Source: Diphasiastrum complanatum (lineage: Eukaryota; Streptophyta; Lycopodiopsida; Lycopodiales; Lycopodiaceae). Taken from it: DNA of 64,000 bases. The stretch lies in NCBI GenBank assembly GCA_029204225.1, contig CM055104.1, forward strand, positions 44,530,120-44,594,119, in the 5' to 3' direction. Positions 1 through 12,023 of this stretch are shown here, in pieces. The position numbers were made by a program, and so were the translations under genes. The notes under the pieces were generated by a model that did no database searches, had not been told where the DNA came from, and saw nothing but the letters and a program-made list of their open reading frames with translations. Every line of letters begins with the position of its first letter. The stretch's first letter is position 1.

Positions 1-1437
1 TAAAAGGACAAAAAATGGAAAGAGTCAGTCTTACGATCATGAATGGAGCACTTTGAAATTCAGAAGACTCAGAAGGCCTCAATTTCAGTGTTCAATCAGA
101 AAATGATATTTGCTAGTTGGCAGCTTTTCAGGTTTAGTAGTTCCTTCACATATTCAATAGGGATAATCTAATATGGATTTCATTTGGAAAATCTTCTCTG
201 TGTTAATATTGTTGTAAAACATGTTCTTGTTTCTCTTATAGGTGATGAAAGAAGACCATGACATTCTCTCATGGATATTTAATAGAACGTCATATCCTGC
301 CACCATAAAAAATCACATGGATGGAAATCCACTCAATATTTCTAGAATTGGCACTTTCAACATAGAATGACATTTAGCAGGAGATCTGAAGACATTAAAA
401 TGTATGTTCAATGTATCTCATGGCGCTAACTCTAACACCCATGTTTGTACTGCATGAAAACATCGAAAGACATGATAAAGAGTACAAGAATATCAAGAGA
501 TCGAGAAGGTCCTAATTGGAACCCGTACTACCGATTCCTCTTCAGAATGTCCATATCTATACATTGCATGCAGAGGTGCGTATAGTAGAAAAAATAACAT
601 ATCTTCATATCTTGTTTGCATGGAATTCCAAACCAGAGGCATCTGAGAAGGAAGCTATTTCCAGATTAGAGGATGTGTTCTCTAAAGCAGGCTTACATAA
701 AGGCCACGTTTAAGTAAAAAAAGACAAGCTATCAGGTAAAATAGAAAATATTCCATGCAAGCTGAGCATTGGAAGATCCAAAGCTCGTAGATTTTTATCA
801 AATTATTCTAGCAAACAATCCAAGATTCAATACTTGGTTTGGAAAGAGATAATAGCTGCAAGTCAAGATTTCAAAGAAGAAGGTTCTACTTGTGTATACA
901 AAATAGAAGTTTGGAGAAAATTAGACAACCTGGTGAAATACTTGAGAAAAGATAAATTTTCAAATACTGATGTACAAATGATACAAAAAACAATCAGTGA
1001 ATTTGTGGATGCAGTTCGAAGTGCATGGGGTTTAGATCATATAACTCATTATATGGTAAGATTAAGATGTTACACTAGTGTAGACAAATATGTCCAATTA
1101 ATTTAGATACTTTTGGTACTAATTTGTATTTTGTTTTTATGACATGCAACACATATTATGACATCATTCGACATTCTTTGTAAGAAATATTGGAAGTCTT
1201 AGCATATGGTCATTGCAAGGAATGGAAAAATCTCATTGGCAAGCAAGAGCAGCATTTCATAAAAGTACACAACATGGTGGGACTAGCACAAAGAACAGCT
1301 ATATATTACAACTTTTCCAATGGTTTTTCAGAAGAATCCAAATTCGTTATAATACAAAATCGATGGATTATAAAAAATTTCAAACATTGAAAAATGAATT
1401 AGAACTTACATCTGATCTACTTGACAGCCTGTGAATG
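1..1437 (+). pseudogene. TLP-1: decayed copy of a spliced transposase-like gene (5' truncated by window edge)
   Basis: Translated pieces match, exon for exon, the paralogue at 20.8-23.4 kb. Exon 1-131 contains FSVQSEN and LAAF; exon 242-1055 holds DLKTLKCMFNVSHGA, LHAEVRIVEK, SKARRFLSN and EVWRKLDNL; the last exon from about 1150 holds GSLSIWSLQGMEKSHWQAR. Introns at 132-241 and 1056-1149 lie where the paralogue has them. It is broken: stops follow MNGAL and NDIC in the first exon, another follows the INRIG-like segment near 368, a TAA lies in the KGHV segment near 712, and frame is lost around the Cys motif (430-515). The last intron acceptor reads GCAA where the other copy has GCAG. The family name is not recognised. 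The layout (acidic residue, C-x2-C, LHxE, then GMEKSHW) recalls RNase-H-fold transposases; that is inference. The left end is outside the window. Confidence 0.6.
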
Positions 1438-2090
<653 letters not shown>

Positions 2091-2222
2091 CCTTGGCTCT
2101 CTTTGCTGGCTTTTCTACTACTGCCATCCTTGCTTTGAGAGGAGGAAACATGTGTAAGCTTTGTAGAACAGTATTCGGGTGGAGTTTACTACAATCAATA
2201 GATAAGATTACTTTGGTTCTTT

Positions 2223-2558
2223 TTACTGAATGATCGCTTGCAGAGGGAAAGCGTTATTGGTTTCATTTGCTGGAATGTGAATTGTTGGAACTGATGAGAG
2301 TAAGGACTTAGTTTTTTGCAGCAACTGATTTGAATTGCTGATGATTCGGGAATCATCAACATATAGTGCTATTATAACATAGCTTGGCCCCTTTGGTTTT
2401 AGATACACATTTGAATCTGCAGTGTAGGAGGTAAAGTCGTGCTGCAACAAGAAACGATTTATTCTATCATACCAGGCCCTTGGAGCTTCCTCCAAACCGT
2501 ATAATGTCTTATTCAATTTGCATAGTAGATGCTCCTTGCCTTGAGGGATGTAACTTTC
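2223..2558 (-). pseudogene. Copia-B RT, C-terminal piece
   Basis: The minus-strand frame reads LNKTLYGLEEAPRAWYDR and, further on, ALYVDDSRII. These are the copia RT (RVT_2) hallmarks including the catalytic Y-V-D-D box. After YVDD the frame runs about 35 codons and ends in sequence unlike RT, so RNase H is absent. Its upstream half lies at 8583-8870 on the other side of Copia-A. Confidence 0.8.
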
Positions 2559-2829
2559 ACTTAGAATTTGCTTTGCACAGGAACACAGATCATGCTACAA
2601 GGTAACACAAACAGAAAATCACTCTCCTCAGCAAGCTCACATAGCAACTGTCTTTCTCAAAATGAAATTACACTGTACATATAGTTGTTCACTCAGGCAA
2701 CCCATGCATGACCCAGGTTGCCGTTGGCAGGACGCGTGTCCCGTCAACTTGCCTCGTGGCGAGGCCAACTGATCCTTATCCACTGATAGGACCCACAGTA
2801 CAGTAACACAGCGAACTTTAATTCTAACT
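2559..2829 (-). repeat. Copia-A 3' LTR
   Basis: Nearly the same sequence as 8307-8582, with scattered substitutions and a few-base length difference (for example GCGAACTTTAATT against GTGATTCTAACTTTAATT). CTTTC target duplication lies immediately left. Confidence 0.93.
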
Positions 2830-2838
2830 CTCTCCCTT
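2830..2838 (-). other. Copia-A polypurine tract
   Basis: The minus strand reads AAGGGAGAG immediately before the 3' LTR, the usual plus-strand primer site of LTR retrotransposons. Confidence 0.75.
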
Positions 2839-2882
2839 AAAGTAGAGTCACTTTTTATACAGTCATACACATAGTTTTAAAG

Positions 2883-4553
2883 TCAACAAACTTCAAATAC
2901 ATAAAGTTTTGATCCAAACTTATCAAACTTTTCTCCAGTAAGTGGCTTAGTGAAAATATCAGCTAGTTGTTCTTCTGTGCTACAATAAACAACATGAATT
3001 TCATGACTTAGCAGCCTTTCACGTATGAAGTGATATTGAATCTCAATGTGTTTAGTTCTCACATGGAACACTGGATTCTTTGCTAGCTGAATGCCGCTCT
3101 GACTGTCGCTATGTAAAGTTGTGGGATTTTTCTGCTTCATGCCAATCTCTTCCAAGATTTGTCTCAAGCATATAGCTTCTTGTGCAGCACTACACATTGC
3201 CTTATACGCAGCTTCTGTGGTGGAAAGAGCAATTGTACTTTGCTTCTTACTAGACCAGGAAAAGAAATTACCACAAAACTAGAATATATATCCTGTGGTG
3301 GATCTACGATCATCATAGTCACCTCCACAGTCCGCATCCACATAGCCACACAACTCAGGTAAACCATCATGCTTCCTGTAAATCAACCCATACTCTAATG
3401 TGCCTTTCACATAACGCAAAATGCGTTTAGCTGCTTTCCAATGCGTTTCCGTAGGTGCTGCCATAAACTGACTTACAATGCCAACAACATAGCATATATC
3501 TGGTCTAGTTGTGGTAAGGTAAATCAAGCTCCCTACTAACTGTCTATATAGCGTAGCATCAAATGACTGTGATTCATCAAGCTTAGAAAGCTTTTTACCT
3601 GGTTCAATAGGAGTGTTTACTGGTTTGCAATCTTGCAACCTAAACCTGTGTAGTAACTCTTTGACATATTTCACCTGTGTTAAACCCACTTCATGTCCTT
3701 TTTGCCACACTTCTACTCCAAGGCAGTAATGCATCAGGCTGAGATCCGTCATCTCAAATTGTTCCATGAGGTCTTTCTTGATTATGTCTATCATCTCTTG
3801 ATTATTTCCCGTAATAATTAGGTCATCAACATAAAGAGCAATCAAAGCAACCATACCATCAAAGCATAAGACATATAGATTTGGATCAGAATGTGTTCTC
3901 ACCATCCCCTTTGAACAAAAGTAGGCATCAATCTTGCTATACCACGCACATGGTGCTTGTTTAAGACCATAAAGCGCTTTCTTCAAGCGACATACTTTAT
4001 TTTCCTGTCCTTTCGTTTCAAAGCCTTCAAGTTGATCCATGAACACTTCTTCTTCTAACTCACCATTTAGAAAAGCAGATTTCACATCCATCTGATGCAA
4101 AGGCCGACCAAAATGTGAAGCTAAAGCAATAAGTAGACGTAGAGTATTCCACTTACACACCGGCGCAAAGGTCTCCTCATAGTCAATGCCTTTATTTTGT
4201 GCGTACCCTTTGATTACCAATCTTGCTTTGTGCTTTGCTATGCTTCCATCTGCATGGTACTTAGTTCTATATACCCATTTGCAACCAATGGGTTTCTTGC
4301 CAACTGGTGGTTCTACTAAGTCACATGTGCTATGCTTAGCAATTGACTCCATCTCCTCTCCCATGGCCTTGATCCAAATGTCATCATCCTTCGCTTCACT
4401 ATAAGTCGAAGGTTCTTTGCTTTGAATAATGTTGGATAATAGAGCATAATTTGCTTCATACCTTTCAGGTAGTATCTTCTCTCTTGTTGATCTTCGTAGC
4501 TCTCCTTGGTTAGATGATCCTGGAAAGTCATCTATATCGCGGCTCTCCATCAA
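2883..4553 (-). pseudogene. Copia-A reverse transcriptase and RNase H
   Basis: The minus-strand frame 4553 to 3279 holds the RVT_2 domain: WIKAMGEEMESI at the start, GCKWVYRTKY, ARLVIKGYAQ, MDVKSAFLNGELEEEVFM, LYGLKQAPCAWY and the catalytic ALYVDDLIITG (YVDD codons at 3822-3833). RNase H follows: DADCGGDYDDRRSTTGYIF, then a stop and frame changes, then LHSDSQSGIQLAKNPVFH, RTKHIEIQYHFIRERL and ADIFTKPL to the end at 2883. The break near 3279 would prevent a full-length RT-RNase H. The RT domain itself is continuous, so degeneration looks recent relative to Copia-B. Confidence 0.9.
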
Positions 4554-5595
4554 TCTCTCAAACCACTTAGGGAGCTTTCTGTCAGGTGATTGGCTTTCTG
4601 GTGAAAATGTATCCCACGGTACATCCTTCTCCTTGTGTTTGTCACTTGCAATTTGTCCCTACCTCTCCAACCTATTTTTTGAGGTTGAGTAGTAGTATCT
4701 TGAGATGTATCCTCATGTTTATCACTCGGAAGGTCAATGAATGGATCATCATCAAGTGGTATCCTCACTATGCCATTTTTCCTATTGGATGTGTCTATCT
4801 TCTCAGCATCTTCGTCTTCATACATCTTGGATTCATCAAAGATAACATCTTGGCTTATATGGATTTTGTTTTCGACTGGATCAAAACATCTATAGCCTTT
4901 CACGTGATCATCATATCCTAGGAATATGCACTTGATAGCTTTTACATCAAGTTTACGTCTTTCTTCCTTAGGAATATGTACAAAGGCCTTACATCCAAAA
5001 ATTCGCAAGTGGTTCACCTTTGGCTTTTTCTTTATGAATGCTTCCTCAGGTGTAATTTTTGGTATGCAATGGTAGGACTTCTATTTTGAAGATAGACTGC
5101 CGTGCTACATGCTTCTGACCAAAAATCTTTTGGTAATTTCATCTCAACTAGCATAGATCTAGCACTTTCCACAATCGTACGATTTTTGCGCTCAGCTACA
5201 CCATTGAGAGCAGGAGTATGAGCTTGCGTAAATTGTCTTTTAATCCCACATTGATCACAAAGATCATTGAAGTCATTAGACTTATACTCACCTCCACTAT
5301 CTGATCTTAGGACTTTGATCTTCTTACCTGTCTGATTTTCGACCAAGTTTTTGAAGTTCTTGAAGTTATCAAAAGCATCTGATTTCTTCTTCAAGAAGTA
5401 TATCCACGTCTTACATGACATATCATCAATAAAGGTCATGAAATAGAAGGCTTTTCCTAAGGACATGGTCCTCATGGGCCCACATAAATCTGTGTGGATT
5501 AAATCCAGGATGTTCTTTGCTCTTGCAACACCCCCTTTATTGAACTTCTCTCGATGTTGCTTCCCATATATACAAGATTCGCACATCGATTTCAA
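4550..5595 (-). pseudogene. Copia-A integrase
   Basis: The minus-strand frame opens with a zinc-binding-like CESCIYGKQHREKF, then the rve core: IHTDLCGP, FIDDMSCKTW, VLRSDSGGEY and GVAERKNRT, supplying the D, D and E residues of the catalytic triad. The frame breaks near 5060 (one base short) and resumes at 5017 with NHLRIFGCKAFVHIP and the post-integrase segment FDPVENKIHISQDVIFDE. Another break near 4560-4680 separates it from RT. Confidence 0.88.
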
Positions 5596-5616
5596 GTGAT
5601 CTTCTATTGTAGGCAG

Positions 5617-6126
5617 TCATGTTATCATCTCCAATTTTCTCATCAAACTGAGGCTTCTCAAGTTCAAGTGACCAAGCCTCTTGTGCCACAACTCAGTTTG
5701 CAAAGGAACGGATGACACAAGTCCATGTTGCCCCTTGATTGTGGCATTCAACCTGTACAATTTTGTATTGGGCTCTCTTACTCCATTCGCAATAACTTTG
5801 AACTTTTGGTTCGCATCCTTTACAAAGCAACGATCATGGGCGAATTCTACTTTCAACTTTTGATCAGTAATGACTCCAACAGAAAGTAGATTTTTCTTCA
5901 AACCTGGTACGTAAAGTACCTCCCTGATCATCCTGCTTTTGCCGTCAGGCAGTTGGATTGAAACTGTGTCTATCCCCTTGATCATGCACACTTCACCATT
6001 TGCTTGTGAAACAGATGTTCCATTATCCAATGCCTTCAAACTACTAAACCAGTTCTTGTTACCTGTCATGTGTCTTGTGGCTCCTGAGTCAATATACCAT
6101 GCTTGATCATCTTGATTAGATGACAA
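5617..6126 (-). pseudogene. Copia-A aspartic protease and GAG-pre-integrase
   Basis: Contains WYIDSGATRHMTG, the D-S-G active-site motif of retropepsin-like copia protease, then LLSVGVI and LWHKRLGHLNLRSL (GAG-pre-integrase zinc motif start). It ends with a TGA at 5617-5619. The integrase follows in the same frame, so only this stop separates them. Confidence 0.88.
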
Positions 6127-6995
6127 TGCAGATATGAAGATGCTAGAGTCTTCAATCTCACCTTCATCGACAAGGTTGCTTGCTTGTTTTGGTTTTCCCT
6201 TGTCTTGTTCCGCCAGAAATTTGTGACATTCACTCTTCTAGTGCCCTTTTTACCACAATGGAAGCACTTGCCTTTCTTCTTAGTTTTGCTGGAAGATCCC
6301 TCATCCACCTGAGACTTGGAAAATTGTTGTTTAGTCTTCTTCTTGCCCTTGCCCTTGCCTTGTTTTTGGCGTGTCGCAAGTGCCTGATCATCACTATTTT
6401 GACGTCTGGCTTTCACCATTTCTCGTCGTTGCTCTTCCTGCATCAAGATTCCTGTGAGCTCGTCAAAGGTTGGCAATCTTTCTCTTGATGCTATTCTGCT
6501 CACAAACATCTGATAGGGTTCTTCAATGCTGCATAATGCATTATGCACCAGCTCCACATCACGTATGTGTTCTCCAATAGAATGCAGTTCATCTCTCATT
6601 GTCTTGATTCTGGTCATGTACGTCTGAATGTGCTCTCCTTGCTCCATGCGGGCACTATTCAACTTTGACTTCAAAAACATGATTCTTGACGGATTTGACA
6701 TCTCAAACTGTTCCTTTAGCACATCCCATGCCGGTCTAGGTGTAATAGCATCACAAATGTGGGTAATGATGTGATCCTTCACTGACAAGTTAATGAAGGT
6801 CAAAGCTTTCCTCATCTTTTTGTCGAACACTTTGATGTCTGCTTCATTTGGCGGCCTTCTCTCATCACCTGTGACGACTTCCCACACATCTTTCTCCATC
6901 AGTATGTTTTTAATTTTGAATTTCCACACTGCATAGTTAGAAATCCCGTCCAATTTGCTACTTTCACTCAAAATGGACTCTCCCATGTTTGTCAT
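6066..6995 (-). pseudogene. Copia-A gag
   Basis: ATG at 6995. The N-terminus LDGISNYAVWKFKIKNIL is typical of copia gag (UBN2/DUF4219). A basic Lys/Gln-rich linker precedes the zinc knuckle. Only CFHCGKKG is read before a single-base frame break near 6240. The other frame carries the remaining His and Cys with correct spacing but also a TAG, so the knuckle is disrupted twice. Confidence 0.88.
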
Positions 6996-8293
6996 CGCAA
7001 AACTGCTTAAAACTTCTGCCTTAGGCTAAGAACAGTATGTCGAGGCCAATAGTGATGTCAAAAGTTGAAAATAATGACCTGCACTTTTTGTCTTACCAGG
7101 CCACTCGTCGCTTTTCCACCAATTTGAAAGCCAAATCGGTATCGCCTTCCAAAATGCACTCAGTCGTCAATTCCCAACAACGTGCCCAGTGGAATGGTGA
7201 AACTACTTCTGGCGTACTCCGAACACTTTCTCCGCTGCAATCGCTCTGTTTTGATGTACTGTACTTGTAGGGACAGTCCGGGTGCCCTTCGTTTGGAGGT
7301 TATAGCCTTTCGTTTGGGTCAAAACGGGCAAAGGACCCAAAAATAGGGACTTTTCTAGCTTTTGAATTGTTTCTTCACTTTGAAGAAACTTCACTCTTCA
7401 CTTGTGAAGGGACCCAGCTCAACTTTCAGTATAAAAATTTTTAATGAAGTTGAAGGCCAAAATACACTTCAATTCTTCAGGACCCTATTTAAAGCTCATC
7501 CAATGGCTGAACCAAATCTTGTGGTTCAAATTTCTCTCCCATCACAAATTCTGGACTGTTGATTCACTTGACACCTCATCTAAAGGTTCAAAGTACATCT
7601 GGGCATCAAACCAAACTCCTACATATGCTAAGAACTTCGGTACACTGAGTTCTTCATCGCGTTGGGTGCGCGAACTGCCCGCGACTTCCCTACCTGCGGC
7701 CGCGCCTCCCTTCTCTCAAAAAGATCAGATCAAGCTCTCCTGTGGATCGTTTTGAGCACGATCTGAGGCCTGGAGCAGGGTCGCCCTACTAAATCCATGA
7801 CTATAGCATGTTCAGTAAGGAAATTCCGTGGAGAAATGGTGATTTTAGCTCAACTTGACAAAGTGGCTTTTTCACCTTTTTACCGCAAATCTGCTAGGTT
7901 AACTGTCTGGAGACAAATCTCTGACATAAACCTCAGAATCTCTCCATGGCTGATTGACAGTGTGATTAGCTTCCTTCTGTCCTTACGGCATCCAAAACGG
8001 TGCAGAAACAGCGAAGAAATCACCAGTTATGTATAAAAACTGTAACCCCAAGTCCGGTTTCAATTTGCAGCTAGCTTCAAAATTGTCAAATTTTCACCAA
8101 ATTTTTCCCTGTCTGATGTTATGCACAGGCTAATAATCCCTCTGCTGAGCTTAGCAAGCCTGTATAAATTAGAAACCATGCACCAGTGCTTCTCTTTCCA
8201 TCTTCAACCCGCCGTAATACCCCGAACTCTCAGAAGACAGTTCTCCCGAAGCTCTCTTCAACGGCGACACTGTACTGTGTACACTCCCTGTAC
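6996..8293 (-). other. Copia-A 5' leader
   Basis: About 1.3 kb lies between the primer-binding site and the gag ATG, long for a copia leader. Open frames here are short, on both strands, and resemble nothing known. No gene is called. Confidence 0.55.
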
Positions 8294-8306
8294 GGCTCTG
8301 ATACCA
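8294..8306 (-). other. Copia-A primer-binding site (tRNA-iMet)
   Basis: The minus strand reads TGGTATCAGAGCC directly after the 5' LTR, complementary to the 3' end of plant initiator-Met tRNA. Confidence 0.93.
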
Positions 8307-8582
8307 ACTTAGAATTTGCTTTGCACAGGACCACAGATCATGCTACATAGTAGCACAGACAGAAAATCACTCTCCTCAGCAAGCTCACATAGCAACTGTC
8401 TTTTTCAAAATGAAATTACACTGTATATATAGTTGTTCACTCAGGCAACCCATGCATGACCCAGGTTGCCGTTGGCGGGACGTGTGTCCCGTTGACTTGC
8501 CTCGTGGCGAGGCCAACTGATTCTTATCCACTGATAGGACCCACAGTACAGTAACACAGTGATTCTAACTTTAATTCTAACC
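8307..8582 (-). repeat. Copia-A 5' LTR
   Basis: Partner of 2559-2829. Target-site copy CTTTC at 8583-8587. Confidence 0.93.
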
Positions 8583-9547
8583 CTTTCTGGTTGATAGGTG
8601 TAGGTATCCATGTAGGAATGTCGTCTGGATGTCCATCTAGTAAATATCCAGACCTTCTACAACAGATATAGCCAATAAAGTACGAATAGACTGGTGTTTT
8701 ACTACTGGACTGAAGGTCTCAGTGTAGTCTATCCAATATACTTGTTCAAAGCCTTTAATCACCAACCTAGCTTTCCATTTGGATATTGATCCATCTGGTT
8801 TAAGCTTCAGCTTGAAGATCCACTTTGAGTCAATTGGCTTTACACTTGTAGGAGGAATGACAAGACTCCCAGGGTCTTGGTGTCATGTGAGAGACACCAG
8901 ACTTACTTGTCATGTTTTGGATGTATGCGGCTGAAGCTACAGCCCATAGTACCCTTGGAGCCTTCGAGTAGGCCATCATGCATCTGGCTACTTCCATCAG
9001 GGTCCTGTTCTTTCTTTCTTTAACACCATTGTGTTGCAGTGTGTAGGCTGCAATCCTTCTGTGAATGATGCCATGATCATTGCAGAAGTCAATGAAGTGA
9101 TTCAGGATGTATTTGCCACCTCGATCTATTCTGATCTGCTTCACTTTGTTTCCCGTACATCTCTCAACCCAATTCACATAATCTTGTGAATTTATCAAGT
9201 GTTTCAGATTTGTTCTGAATAAAATACACTCTGGCAAATTTACTATAGTCATCAATGAAGGTTATATAATACTTTGAACCTCCTACTAAGATCACATTGA
9301 ATGGTCCGTAGATGTCAGAATGCACTAACTCTAGAATCTTAGTCGTTTTGTAGGAGTCTTTGATGAATTGAGTGCGTGACATCTCGCCCTTCAGACATGC
9401 ATCACAGGTGGTCGAAGTGGTTGCATTCAAAATGCTGACCACTGTTATCCCTCCATGATGGCTTGCTTGGTAAAGTGCCATCGAGTTATTGTGACAGAGT
9501 CTCCTATGCCACAGAGTGTCTGGTGAGTCATCATGAGTCTGATGCAC
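8583..9547 (-). pseudogene. Copia-B integrase and N-terminal RT piece
   Basis: Minus strand: LWHRRLCHNNS (GAG-pre-integrase), CDACLKGEMSRTQF, VHSDIYGPF, FIDDYSKFARVYF, then after a frame change IRIDRGGKY and GVKERKNRTLMEVARCM, giving the integrase D-D-E core. Immediately after, the frame passes into RT motifs (KWIFKLKLKPDGS, WKARLVIKGFEQ, DYTETFSPVVK, FLHGYLH). The usual several hundred bases between integrase and RT are missing, so there is an internal deletion. RT is then interrupted by Copia-A at 8583. Confidence 0.82.
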
Positions 9548-9570
9548 TTGATCTGCAGCTAGGCGTACCT

Positions 9571-9960
9571 TCAGATGATATAGATTCCTTTCTTTCTACC
9601 TTGAGCGATCAATGTACTGGTACTGGCGTCAATCACGTTGCATGCTTCGTCATAAAATGTCACACGCATCTCTGCATCTGCTATTCTTGCTACAGAAAGC
9701 AAGTCTTGTTGCAGAGTATGCACGAATAGAATGTCTTCGAGCTGTCTATCTTTGACGTTGGTGTTGAGCCATAGTGAACCAATATTATTCACTTGATGTC
9801 TAGATCCATCTCCAAGAACTATTAATCTTGAAGGATCTGCACTTCTGAAATTAGACATTATTTATCTTGATGTCACGAAGTGTGGGGTGGCTCCTGAATC
9901 TAAGATCACCTCATGTGTGTCAGATGTTGATGTTGCACACACGTCTTCAGAGATGTAGGC
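9571..9960 (-). pseudogene. Copia-B aspartic protease
   Basis: On the minus strand near 9895 the frame reads ILDSGATPHFVTSR, the D-S-G protease active site, followed by a stop and then FRSADPSRLIVLGDGSRH and LLSVARIADAEMRV, typical of copia protease downstream of the active site. Confidence 0.75.
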
Positions 9961-10089
9961 GGTCAAGTAGTTTCTGTTCATTCTTTCTTCGCCCATCTTG
10001 GAGCTCTCGGGCTGCTCGACATAGGATGAATTGCTACTGTTCTCTTATCTATTCTGTGTTGCTTTGTTTCTTGGATTATGGCGGCAATT

Positions 10090-11030
10090 CACGGCTGCGT
10101 GACCCTTCTTGTGGCAGTGAATACACTCAATCTTGGGATTGAGCCAACAAGCATCTACTATATGCCCGTCTCTTCTGCATCTCATGCAAGTCTTTTTGTC
10201 TGCACCTTGTTGTTTGGACCTCCCTTTGCTCTTCTAGTTGCCTTTACTGGTCCCCTCTGCTTGCTGATCATGATCCTGCCTCTGATTGGACTCTCTCTTA
10301 GGCTTAAATTGTTTCTTGGATTTTTTTTTGTTGCCATAGAGGGCTTGGTCAGAACCATCCTTGTGCTCTGGCCTCAACTTCCTCTCAAATCTCGACAATC
10401 GCCTTTTTGAGACTCATGGTAGGATCTTTCACGTGCAGGGTCCCCGTTGTCTGGAATGATCTGGGTAAGGTTCTCAACAGGTAGGTGAGCTGCTTTTCAG
10501 CTGACACGTCATTCTCTGCTCCAGAGTTATGTAGTGATAGAAACAGATCCTTCATCTTTCTCACGAAGGAAGTTGCTTTTCCATTCCACTATAAATTTGT
10601 CAGCTGATCTTCCAACATCATGATTTGACTTCTTGACTTTGTCTGAAATCTAGTGAGCAATGCATCCCACATCTCCTTAGCTTTGGAGAGTGTAGCCAGG
10701 TCAAGTGTGAGACTATCTTCGATGGAAGATGATAGCAAGGCTACTGCCTTGTCATTTCTCTCCCTCCACTCATGTAGCTCCTTGTCTGATGTTGTAGGCA
10801 TTTTTTCTGTGCCATCCACCCAGGGGCATAATCCTTCACCCTTGAGTATGAGTGATGTCTTATCTTTCCAGTCTAAAAAGTTAGATCCTGAAGAATCAAG
10901 AATGTGCAGATCTTGCTCTGCATGCTGCTGATTGAAGCCATTGCTTATGAAGTTTGTTCCTTTGTTGATGGCTGTTTGTCTGAATGCTTGGCCTTCTGGA
11001 TCTGATAGCTTCTTGGCTATGTCAGATTAT
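10090..11030 (-). pseudogene. Copia-B gag with two zinc knuckles
   Basis: From just inside the primer-binding site the minus strand reads DLHILDSSGSNFLDWKDK, LCPWVDGTEKMP, ALLSSSIEDS and MWDALLTRFQTKSRSQI, a UBN2-type gag. Further on, CMRCRRDGHIVDAC and CIHCHKKGHAAVNC are two C-x2-C-x4-H-x4-C knuckles (about 10090-10200). Stops and shifts lie between the capsid part (to 10589) and the knuckles. The knuckle pair and its CWLNPKIECIHC linker resemble Copia-D, so the two are related families. Confidence 0.78.
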
Positions 11031-11043
11031 GATAAGATAGATA

Positions 11044-11056
11044 GGCTCTGATGCCA
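11044..11056 (-). other. Copia-B primer-binding site
   Basis: The minus strand reads TGGCATCAGAGCC, the initiator-Met complement with one change, beside the proposed LTR end. Confidence 0.7.
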
Positions 11057-11057
11057 C

Positions 11058-11731
11058 TGATGAGAGGTGAGAGTCTTTCACGGTCGTGAAACTGTCGCGA
11101 AACTGCTGCGAACTCGAAGCAACCACGATTCAATGCGATTCGGATGGAGTTCAGATGTGGTCGCTGGACACTACCAGTTGAATCACTCCTACAGTCCTCC
11201 AGAATGTAGTCAGACATTGTTGATCTACGTTTATAAATCAATGCAACATTCAATAAATTTAACCAATGTGCGAAATTGAAATGAATGGGAGAATCAGACA
11301 CACGAATAACAGCAGAGACATTTTCATTCAAGATTATACATCACAAATTGACATGCGCACAATGGCTACAAGGTCATCTATTGATTTTCTCTAGTTCTTT
11401 AAGCACTGAATGCAGATCTACGCAGTGTGTTGGCATGAGAGAAATACAGTTCTCTCACGAGTGGATGTCTCGCTTACTAGCGGACTTCTGGATCTCTATG
11501 GATCCTGATCACAGAACTCGTCTCGCACGCAGGCGGACTTCTTGTCTATATTTCGTCTTGATTGCTTACTAGCATCAGACTACTTCAGGTGTATTTCTAT
11601 GTGTCAAGTATCATCCAATATATAGTCGCTCTACGTAACTTTAAGATTAGAGTGATTAAGCAACTACAACTAATCAGAAAATTAGAAGAGTGGCAAATTA
11701 GCCACGACCTAGAGTGTATTTGCTGACATCA
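11058..11731 (-). repeat. Copia-B 5' LTR (proposed)
   Basis: The block starts TGATGAGAGG beside the primer-binding site and runs to TGCTGACATCA, giving inverted ends TGATG...CATCA. No second copy remains in the window, so the outer edge (11731 or 11738) is uncertain. No gene is seen inside. Confidence 0.5.
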
Positions 11732-12023
11732 TGCCATCAAATCAGATAACTATACTCCTAGGTACTTGCATGATCTTTGCTGGTACTCTTTGGAGCGTGA
11801 GGGCAGAGAAGGTTTCGCGACGTTTTTTGTGTCACATCGTTGGTTTCGTTTCCGTCATCTGACTTTCTCGTGCTGGACCGCAAAAGATTCTTGTTCACGA
11901 ATCTTTTGTGTTTGTGTCTTCTCGTTGGGTGTTTGCAAAATTTTCGTGCTTCGTGCCTATTGACTTTTGTGTTCGCGAACATCTTTGTCAGGCAGAGGGC
12001 TGAAAGCTAGAAAAGCTTTGTAA
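11732..12023. other. spacer
   Basis: No gene. Contains several TTCGCGA/TTCACGAA-like words reminiscent of the cluster at 28.5 kb. Confidence 0.35.

Larger units (their letters stand above)
2559..8582 (-). mobile_element. Copia-A: complete-structure Ty1/copia element nested in Copia-B
   Basis: Two LTRs of about 271 and 276 bp lie at 2559-2829 and 8307-8582 in the same orientation. A 5-bp direct repeat CTTTC flanks the element (2554-2558 and 8583-8587). On the minus strand the 5' LTR is followed by TGGTATCAGAGCC, complementary to initiator-Met tRNA, and the 3' LTR is preceded by the purine tract AAGGGAGAG. Domain order gag-protease-integrase-RT-RNase H is copia-type. Several stops and single-base frame breaks make it non-autonomous. 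LTR ends lack a clean TG...CA; they read about AGTTAGAATT...AATTCTAAGT. Confidence 0.93.
2223..11731 (-). mobile_element. Copia-B: old Ty1/copia element, interrupted by Copia-A
   Basis: On the minus strand the order is 5' LTR (about 11058-11731), primer-binding site (11044-11056), gag, two zinc knuckles, protease, integrase, start of RT (to 8583), then Copia-A, then the rest of RT (2558-2223). Reading across Copia-A joins the RT segment around FLHGYLH to the segment IPQGKEHLL...LYGLEEAPRAWYDR, so one RT gene was split by insertion. The left end stops inside the palm of RT near 2223; RNase H and the 3' LTR are missing. Stops, frameshifts and an internal deletion between integrase and RT show it is dead. 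It was present before Copia-A inserted. Confidence 0.8.

Noticed and set aside
7037-8312. Several 60-100 residue open frames in the Copia-A leader
   Set aside because: No domain, no consistent codon texture, both strands; best read as untranslated leader.
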